DNA of 60,474 bases, taken from Zoopage sp. CT-All (lineage: Eukaryota > Zoopagomycota > Zoopagomycetes > Zoopagales > Zoopagaceae). A program made the translations under genes and the position numbers. The stretch spans positions 1-60,474 of the forward strand of contig QZWS01000003.1 in NCBI GenBank assembly GCA_004114245.1, read 5' to 3'. This document shows positions 54,118 through 60,474 of the stretch, one piece after another (positions within the stretch are counted from its first letter, which is position 1; each line of letters begins with the position of its first letter). The notes beneath the pieces were generated by a model. That model ran no database searches, was not told where the DNA came from, and saw only the letters and a list, made by a program, of their open reading frames with translations.

Positions 54118-54645
54118 GATGCTCGACGATTTTCATCCAAGCACAGTATTTCTGAAGCAGATATGCAGCCGTTGTTGCCATGTGCTGCCGGTGCCAGATG
54201 ATTGCTCAGCTGCCACAAGGCAATTCTGACAGAAATATTTGATTACTGGTTGCCAGTTGGCATTGAGACCATCGTGGGTGTTGCAACTCTAGCTGGAAGC
54301 TTGTCGGTTATCTTGCTGGCACCCTGCTGGATATGCTCCAGCATCTCCATCACCGTCTATGCCAGCGATTGCGCGGCTATTGATGTATTATTTAGGCTTC
54401 CGGTACACTTTTAGAGCTGGTACAGGACGGGAGCCTCGACGAGAGCATCCATGTCGCTGGGGCTGGCGGAGGCAGTGACAATCCTCTACAAAGGCGGTGT
54501 TCCTAATCATGGGCCCGGGTTTCTGCCTTAATTTTATAATTTGAGAGCAGATTTGAACGTGTGTGGCGGGACGAATGGCATGCTTTGGTTGTTGACGGCA
54601 TCGTGTTGGAGTTTTTTTCCGAGGAGCCTTGGTTTCGTCCTCGCC
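54118..54645. other. Intergenic region upstream of APRT
   Basis: A 528-bp gap between the RRM gene and APRT on the same strand. Sequence is of mixed composition with short T-rich runs near 54611. No ORF with coding character, RNA gene or repeat was seen; it presumably holds the RRM 3' end and the APRT promoter. Confidence 0.4.
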
Positions 54646-55194
54646 ATGAACGACGACGTCGCAACAATCGCGTGGATCAGATCTCTGCTGCGCGCACACC
54701 CGGATTTTCCCATACCGGGCATCCTCTTCCAGGACATTTTCCCCGTGTTCCAGCACCCCGAAGCCGTCCGTGCGCTCATCGATGTGCTGACTCGCCAGTG
54801 TCAGGCGGCGACGTCGGATAAAATCGACGTTGTGGTCGGTCTTGATGCACGCGGGTTCCTCTTCGGTCCAATGCTGGCTCAGTCCCTTGGCGCAGCCTTT
54901 GTCCCGGTGCGCAAGATGGGAAAGCTTCCCGGAGCATGCATTGTCGAAGAGTATGTAAAAGAATACGGCGTAGATCGCGTGCAGATGCAGTGCGAGGGGA
55001 TTCAGAAGGGCCAGCGGGTGGTGATTGTGGATGATTTGATCGCAACGGGTGGCACGGCAAAGGCGGCCGAGGCGCTGGTCGAGGCACTCGGTGGTATCGT
55101 CGTCACACACCTGTTCGTAGTTGAACTGGCCGCGTTGCGTGGACGCGATAAGCTGTCGGCTCCGGTGTATTCCATGATCAAGTTTGATGACTAA
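54646..55194 (+). CDS. APRT: Adenine phosphoribosyltransferase
   Basis: Single exon, 182 residues, start at MNDDVATIAWIRSLL. Type I PRTase features: PIPGILFQDIFPVFQHPEAV, VVVGLDARGFLFGPMLA, RKMGKLPGACIVEEYVKEYG and the PRPP loop VVIVDDLIATGGTA (125-138). It converts adenine and PRPP to AMP in purine salvage. Length and order match eukaryotic APRT. The upstream open frame has other ATGs, but homology begins near 54646. It is convergent with the receptor-like gene, with 46 bp between stops. Confidence 0.97.
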   Translation: MNDDVATIAWIRSLLRAHPDFPIPGILFQDIFPVFQHPEAVRALIDVLTRQCQAATSDKIDVVVGLDARGFLFGPMLAQSLGAAFVPVRKMGKLPGACIVEEYVKEYGVDRVQMQCEGIQKGQRVVIVDDLIATGGTAKAAEALVEALGGIVVTHLFVVELAALRGRDKLSAPVYSMIKFDD

Positions 55195-55240
55195 GGCAGG
55201 CACCCCAAGCAAAGGCTATGCGTGTCGTTCTGCTCATACA

Positions 55241-56946
55241 TTACTTATTCACGAAGCGCCATATTGAACCCTTCTTTTCCGTCGTCGAGGGGGCAGTCGT
55301 TTCCTCTGACCAAGAGCTCATTTCGCTGGCAACGGTAAACGTGCTATCCAGGCCAGTCTCATCCGTCAAGGGATACATGCTGTTTGTTTTTCCGCGTCGA
55401 CGGCCAGTCGCCTCCCACGGCAACGGCGTGCACTTCTTGGGTTTGGGCACACTTGCACCCAATACGATTATCAACGATGCGGCCTGCATGGTTCTCGCCA
55501 CCGCTCGAGTGATGGTCACCGTGGCCAGACCGATTGGGTCTTTGACCGCGCCAAGAACGACCACCAAGTCGCAGGATGAGAGTGCGATAAGAGCAATGGC
55601 AGCCAGCACACATAGTATGAATATTCGTAGGAGGAGGATGCGGTTGCGACCGGTAATATTGTCGACGCTGCTGCGTTTGTAGAATTGACCGGCGATGAGA
55701 ACAAAGACCAGGGCGATAAGGCTGTTGGCGCCAGCCCAGACATGACGCATCGGTGTCAATACCTTGTGAATGGCCCTCGTATGCTGCGGCATAAAGTATA
55801 TGCCGGTGGCAAATACTACTGAGACGAAGGCTGCGATGGCCGCCACAATGACAGCTATTCGGAATGCGGTCAAATGTCTGCGCTCGTGAATTTGAAGCAT
55901 AAAATTGTGCCAGAGATGCAACATGAGGAAAAAGGAGAGTGTGTGAATCCAGAGAGCAATGTTGGCAAGCGCCGTGGATGTGGCATTGAGGACTGGGAGC
56001 ACGAGGGAGGGCACGAGGAGCGCGGTTGCGAGGGTAGCCAGGAGGAATATGCGATTGCGTAGGTCAAAGAGGATAGTTCTTGTGGACACGATAGACCATA
56101 TGGTTTGTGCGAGACCAGTAACAAACAGGATAGCGTTCTAGGCGCGGGTGATTAGCGACAGGGAATGTTGAGAGTACCAGCGACATCAACAGGATCATTG
56201 TTGCGCGAAATCTCTTGGATAGAAACACATCGTTCCAGGGACCAAATTCTACATCCGCAGAAAATAAGAGTGTGCAATACGTGAGCTAAAGAGAGCACCA
56301 TTCTCGATTAGGACGGAAGCTGATGCAGGAACGCCGATGGCACGCTCAACGGCCTCGGCATTCGTGCTTGTGACCAAGACAACCTCGGCAGGCAGCCCCT
56401 TCCCACTGTTGATCCACCAGTCAGCACCTTTCGGGCATGTTGATACATAGGGTTCATATAATGGATGTCCGGGAGCGTCGGCGGCAGAGGGATAGGTTGT
56501 ATTGAGCAGAATAATCAGTGCTGGTTTCGGCGACGGTGGTGACGGTGGCGAGCCCAGCGCATCAACAAACATGGCTGTGAGCTACGAGGCAATCATTGGC
56601 TTGTAATATGTGCATCAGCGATCATTACCTCGGCAAGCGTCGATACTCCGCATTCGACGGCATCCCGCCATCGCACCACACACACCTGCCGTTCAACGCC
56701 CACTGACGATGACGGCACGGTGATGCTACACTGCCACACACCAGCAACCGATGACAGAGATTTTGTCAGGGCAATCCAACCGGGGACTGTCGAGACGACG
56801 GTGAAGGGGGAAAAGGGGGCCTGGAAATAAGCCTGGGTTGGCACCGACACGGGCCCCACCGAGATGCGCGCCACTACCCCCAACGTGCGCTGTGCACAGA
56901 TACAGGAAAGGGCGAAGAGTGCGTACAGAAGAAAGGTGGATGGCAT
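55241..56946 (-). CDS. Putative seven-helix receptor with signal peptide and ectodomain
   Basis: Four exons, 56946-56629, 56581-56281, 56248-56178 and 56137-55241, 528 residues. A signal peptide (FLLYALFALSCICAQ) is followed by an extracellular-type region of about 190 residues. It has few cysteines, WQCSITVP, NTTYPSAADAPGHPLYEPYV and VVLVTSTNAEAVERAIGVPA, suggesting a PA-like or beta-sandwich fold. Then seven hydrophobic helices: MILLMSLNAILFVTGLAQTI, IFLLATLATALLVPSLVL, IALWIHTLSFFLMLHLW, IAVIVAAIAAFVSVVFATGI, AGANSLIALVFVLIAGQ, LLRIFILCVLAAIALIAL and TRAVARTMQAASLIIVLG. A polar, serine-rich cytosolic tail follows. Layout is that of a G-protein-coupled or THH1/TOM1-like receptor; no family was confirmed. 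Confidence 0.75.
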
Positions 56947-57062
56947 GGCGGGCCGGAGGGAGAAGGCGAATGTCGGATCAGCATATCACCGTCACAAAAA
57001 TCAACGCGTGCCGGGTTCAGCGACGTCTACCAACACAAAACAAATTCTCTACTTGAGCCAAA

Positions 57063-57512
57063 CTAATTCACGAACCGCATATCCAAAGTAAATGATGGAA
57101 ATCTACTACCACCAGACCATTCCAGCGTGATTTTTTGAGTGCCAGTACCATCTCCAACTGTTGAAATATTGGCATACTGCTTTCCACCCTGTTTATCAGT
57201 GTTGTTAACTACACGCTCTCTCAATTGACTGTAGAAGATCTTGTGTAGGTGATCATAAAATGCTAACAGGTTTTTCTGACTTCTTGCAGTTGTAGACCAC
57301 TCAAGTAAGACATATCCATTCTTGACCTTTTCAGTGTACATCATAGAATAGATTGTGTGATCTGAGATATGCTGATTGATCTTGCATTCAAGTTTGATCA
57401 TGTAATTGTCAAGCTCTTTTGTAATATCCTTCTTGAGTGCTCTGCGCTGATTGGCCCGCCTCATCACCAGCTGGTTTCTATCATTGAGCAGGGTTAATGC
57501 TCTGTTATTCAT
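57063..57512 (-). CDS. AT-rich orphan ORF
   Basis: Single open frame of 149 residues starting MNNRALTLLNDRNQLVMRR, lysine-, asparagine- and tyrosine-rich (INQHISDHTIYSMMYTEKVK, ARSQKNLLAFYDHLHKIFYS, FPSFTLDMRFVN). Its codons end mostly in A or T, unlike every neighbouring gene, and it borders an AT-rich island. No signal peptide, membrane segment or known domain was recognised. It could be a piece of a mobile element, a transferred gene or an internal exon of a larger unit. Coding potential is moderate. Confidence 0.4.
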   Translation of the reverse strand: MNNRALTLLNDRNQLVMRRANQRRALKKDITKELDNYMIKLECKINQHISDHTIYSMMYTEKVKNGYVLLEWSTTARSQKNLLAFYDHLHKIFYSQLRERVVNNTDKQGGKQYANISTVGDGTGTQKITLEWSGGSRFPSFTLDMRFVN

Positions 57513-58196
57513 TGCAATATTTAGATATCAGAAAAAGAGACTGCCCATTAACTGACTCTCTACACCACATCTGAGTTAAAAAACCCCTATTTCAATAAGG
57601 AAAAACTATGACTTTAGGTAGCTGTGTTGCATGAGAACTATCACATATTATTAGAGCTTATACTTCTGCATTTATTCTACTTTATTATATTCTGCAAGAT
57701 ATTTACCTTGGTTCTCTGAACTGGTACTCCCTTTTCTATATCTATTATTTAGATAATATTGCTTAGCTTAATACCTGAGTAGTAGCTATTGAAGTATATT
57801 CCCTTAGCATTAGAGAATATTAGATAGTTGAGTTAAAGGTATTGTAGTGGAATATATAGATTTTGTAGAATACATAAATATTTTTACTAAAGAATATGTC
57901 TTAGAGTATATCTTAAAATATACCAACCAGTATGCAGTACTAGCAGTTTCATCTGGATGCCATTGTACAACAATTCTATCCTTTATGGTCTACAGCTTGA
58001 CAGATATTTGCACCAATTGCCAGAATCAATAATGAATATATTCTATTCAATTCACCAAGAGTTATTCGCTATCGCTACAATGTGTAAATTACATTCTAAT
58101 TGGGGACATTCACCACTTTCTCGCATGTCAAAACCGTCTTTGATACCATCTTAGTAGCTTTGAAAATGCTGATTCATCGGTGCTGCTGGTCCTAGT
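57513..58196. other. AT-rich island 4
   Basis: About 680 bp, strongly AT-rich from 57560 to 58090, between the AT-rich orphan ORF and the gag fossil. Short open frames occur but are AT-driven and match nothing recognised. No terminal repeat pair was found. Likely decayed repeat DNA. Confidence 0.5.
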
Positions 58197-59702
58197 TCAT
58201 TCCGGTGTTCGCTTTCTTCTTTCTCGGTGCTTGGCCTCAGTACCATCCTCCCGATCGCTCATGATGGTAAGTTCCTTCCTTATGCCTGGCACCAAACTCG
58301 GAGCCACCTCGATTAATTCTGCGAGTGTCAGAGTGATTGTTGCCCCGCTGAGCACCTGCTCTGATGTCAGTGAGTATTCGCCTGCGGCTAAATGTTGCTC
58401 TCCGCGCTTCAATGACGTGGTGGACTTCCCGACAAGAATCCGATCATCGTCGCATGAGACTTCACTATCAGCATACTGGTCCCACTCCTCATCAACCAGC
58501 ATCTTGCCAATCGGTGGAGAAAAGCCGACTTGGGCGAGCATTATCTTCTGGCCATGGCAATTCAAACGACCAAATTCATCATAGTGGCTCTCCGGGGACT
58601 TGGTTTTCGCCGCTTCGGCCAGCTTGTCCAGCGGCGGTTCCGGGTGATGCTGACGACGAGGCGGAATATATGGCTGGTGCTCGCGTTGAGCATTGGAATC
58701 GACAACAGCATTCGTGGTCTGTGGTGCAGGAGGCAGAGTGCTGCAATCTGGCATCTTATGCACTCGTGAACCACACTGGCCACAGGGACGATAACAGACG
58801 CTTATGCTATGGCCTACTCTACCACAATTGTGACAAGTTGGGCGGGGTCGATCGGCGCTCCACTGCTGCGCATGCTGCGGGGGTTGTGCGGATTGAGCTT
58901 GAGCAGCGAGTAGACGGATTTTTTCATCCTGCTGATGAATCCTTTCTTCTAATCGTCCAATGCGTTTGTCGTAGTGGGAGGATATTTTTTCTTCAAATTT
59001 GTTGAACAAATCGCCCAAATTGAGAGCCATCTCAGCCTTAGAAGTGAGTGATGTGGCTGGACCAGCACTGCCGGTGCTTTTGCTCGACTCGTTGTCGATC
59101 TCATACTGCTCAGCTCCATTTCGACGCTCCCGGCGGAAATACCAGCGCCAAGCGTCATTTTGGATAGCAAGTTCACATGCCCGTTGGAGTGTGATTGGCT
59201 GCGCAGCGTCCTTATCTAACTTGTCCAGCACGTCGTACGAGGTATCATCGTCGAGGTGATAGCAGAAATCCAACGCAGCCTGCTGATCCGAAATAATGTG
59301 CTTTGATTGCACTAGCCGGATCGTGTTATTATAATCCGAATAGCAAGCCCGGAAACGGAGTACGAAATTGCGGATCGGCTCGCGCGGGTTTCTTTGGCGA
59401 CGGCACTCGTCGTATTCTCGCCAGAGGTGCGGGTGGGTTGATTCGTCCGCAAAATAGCATTCCATTGCGTGGCGGAGAGGAATATACTCGGTAATTGTGA
59501 ACCCGTCCGTCTGATACCAGGTCTTGAATCTACCCCCTAGGAAACGCGGCAACAGAAGGCGCTTCTGCGCATCGGTCAAGTCGCCAATCTTTGCGATGAG
59601 GTTGAAATCTTCGAACCATCTGCTCATGCGCGACGGGCGGGTCAGCAACTCGACGCCCTCCACTGCACGCAGAGCGGCAGCGTTTGAGGGAGCTCGAGCC
59701 AT
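58197..59702 (-). mobile_element. LTR retrotransposon gag fossil (Ty3/Gypsy-like)
   Basis: A gag-type reading frame of about 500 codons. Visible parts are a capsid-like region with the retrotransposon-gag pattern (FKTWYQ, ECYFADES, WREYDECRRQRNP, FVLRFRACYSDYN), a coiled segment and a CCHC zinc knuckle (CHNCGRVGHSISVC). No protease, reverse transcriptase or integrase is visible in the window, so only this part of the element remains here. The frame itself looks whole, suggesting a fairly young insertion. No matching LTR pair was found around it. Confidence 0.82.
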
Positions 59703-60077
59703 TTGGGAGAGGGATGGCGTAGGATGAGTGATTCAGGTGAGCCTGTTGGTTAAAATCCGACAACTGCTTTGAACAGATCTGCTTTGTTTTGCGTGACAGT
59801 GGCAGTGCTCGCCTTGTTGTCCCATGGGCTAATTGGCGCATTGTCGTTCGAGTTTGTACTCCGTTGTGGGAGGGCCTTGGGGCTCAGCTCCTCCAGTCTG
59901 GCTCTGAATTTGTCGAGTAGGCCAGGGTAAGCTGGACATCATCTGTAATAACCCTGTTTGCATTAATAGCAATCCTCCTACTAATGGAATTGTTAATTCA
60001 AATGGCCATGCACACCAATAGGACTAGCTCTATATTGATAAATCCACTGCTGTTAGAATTCGCATCCCTCCATTTAG
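59703..60077. other. Sequence upstream of the gag fossil
   Basis: About 375 bp, AT-rich from 59940. It may be the leader of the gag element. No coding frame or RNA gene recognised. Confidence 0.35.
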
Positions 60078-60165
60078 TGCTGGTGCTAGGATATAGTAGC
60101 CAGGATGTGCTGTGTGGACTGTGTGAATAAAGCTGTATCGTCTCGAATATCTATGACCAAGCTGC
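60078..60165 (+). mobile_element. LTR-like fragment, copy C
   Basis: Begins TGCTGGTGCTAGGATATAGT and aligns, with substitutions, to copy B (27192) for about 85 bases, through TCTCGAATATCTATGACC. It has the same TG start and the same orientation as copy B, but is opposite to the gag fossil, so it need not belong to that element. The far end was not identified; broken and diverged. Confidence 0.45.
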
Positions 60166-60273
60166 AAGGAGTCAGCCTCCAAAGTGCACATCGAGAGAAT
60201 GAACACCAGCATATTGCAGCTCCAGATCGTGCATTATTTTCACTCAAGAGAATCAGTCGACACTGATAATCAC

Positions 60274-60474
60274 CTAATTGAAGCGCTGGCGCATGCAAGT
60301 GCCGTCGTTGAAGCCCTGGCGGCGGCCATAGTTGCAGAACAGCCACCTCTCGCATGGCTGCCTTTCATCGCACCTATCGCCCTCACGGCCATAGTAGCCG
60401 CCACGGGGTGGGTAGGGGTCGTTGGGGAAGCGAGGATCACGGGGATAGCCCGGGTCGCGAGGGTCGCGAGGGTA
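60274..60474 (-). CDS. Cysteine-rich, probably secreted protein, C-terminal part
   Basis: The open frame enters from beyond the right edge and ends at 60274; 66 residues are visible. The first part is a YPRDPRDPG / YPRDPRFPNDP proline-, arginine- and aspartate-rich repeat, then PPRGGYYGREG, then a four-cysteine tail: C-x5-C-x5-C-x12-C (CDERQPCERWLFC, later DGTCMRQRFN). The start is missing, so a signal peptide cannot be seen; secretion is inferred from composition. No family was recognised. The window's last bases are themselves a short tandem repeat (GTCGCGAGG), which may be why the contig stops. Confidence 0.6.
   Translation of the reverse strand, partial: YPRDPRDPGYPRDPRFPNDPYPPRGGYYGREGDRCDERQPCERWLFCNYGRRQGFNDGTCMRQRFN

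Noticed and set aside
57847-58032. Small plus-strand frame in AT-rich island 4
   Set aside because: Composition is explained by AT richness; no homology, start context or neighbour supports it.
58197-60165. A complete LTR retrotransposon made of the gag frame plus LTR-like copy C
   Set aside because: Copy C is oriented opposite to gag, no second matching LTR was found, and no pol region is visible.
1-60474. tRNA, rRNA or CRISPR features
   Set aside because: No cloverleaf with A/B boxes, rRNA segment or regularly spaced repeat array was recognised by eye; a covariance-model scan could still find a missed tRNA.

Overview
The window looks like a compact fungal scaffold. The evidence is nuclear-type genes with many 31-95 nt GT-AG introns (often a CTAAC or CTGAC branch-like motif shortly before the acceptor), several single-exon genes, short intergenic gaps (often 40-90 bp) and fungus-typical families: PHO85/PHO81, NEO1, PBP1, an ECL1-type zinc protein and VPS1. 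The exact clade cannot be fixed from sequence alone; gene content and divergence fit an early-diverging (non-Dikarya) lineage. Both ends stop inside genes, so this may be a complete contig.

Layout. 1-10 kb: 3' part of a CHY/RING ubiquitin ligase, AP-2 sigma, nuclear poly(A)-binding protein, ER glucosidase II alpha, an ECL1-like zinc protein, a secreted tandem-zinc-finger protein, a doubtful small gene and a Q/P/G/Y-rich protein. 10-20 kb: four minus-strand genes in tight tandem with gaps of 80-84 bp: SPOUT1-type methyltransferase, a TET/JBP-like dioxygenase, Acinus and exportin-1. 20-28 kb: ankyrin protein, AT-rich island, small cysteine-rich secreted protein, divergent CHCH and F-box/LRR genes, a very divergent actin-related protein, and a second AT-rich island with an LTR-like piece. 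27.5-37.7 kb: PRELI lipid-transfer protein, ribosomal protein uL11, an inverted uL11 fragment, SGT co-chaperone, NDC1 nucleoporin, AT-rich island, the second secreted zinc-finger paralogue, VPS1 dynamin and a PHO85-type CDK. 37.7-51.2 kb: a minus-strand run of PHO81, a coiled-coil (ATRIP-like?) protein, ataxin-2/PBP1 and the NEO1 flippase. 51.6-60.5 kb: RRM protein, APRT, a signal-peptide plus seven-helix receptor-like protein, an AT-rich orphan ORF, a retrotransposon gag fossil, an LTR-like piece and the 3' end of a second cysteine-rich secreted protein.

Functional themes: phosphate sensing (PHO85-PHO81, convergent neighbours), membrane traffic (AP-2, VPS1, NEO1), mRNA processing (PABPN1, Acinus, PBP1, RRM protein) and nuclear transport (exportin-1, NDC1). 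The least ordinary material is the secreted zinc-finger pair, the cysteine-rich secreted genes beside AT-rich islands, the TET/JBP-like enzyme, the degenerate actin relative and the receptor-like protein. Exon structures were derived by hand from splice signals, reading frame and remembered family sequences. In every multi-exon coding gene that is complete in the window the summed exon length is divisible by three.
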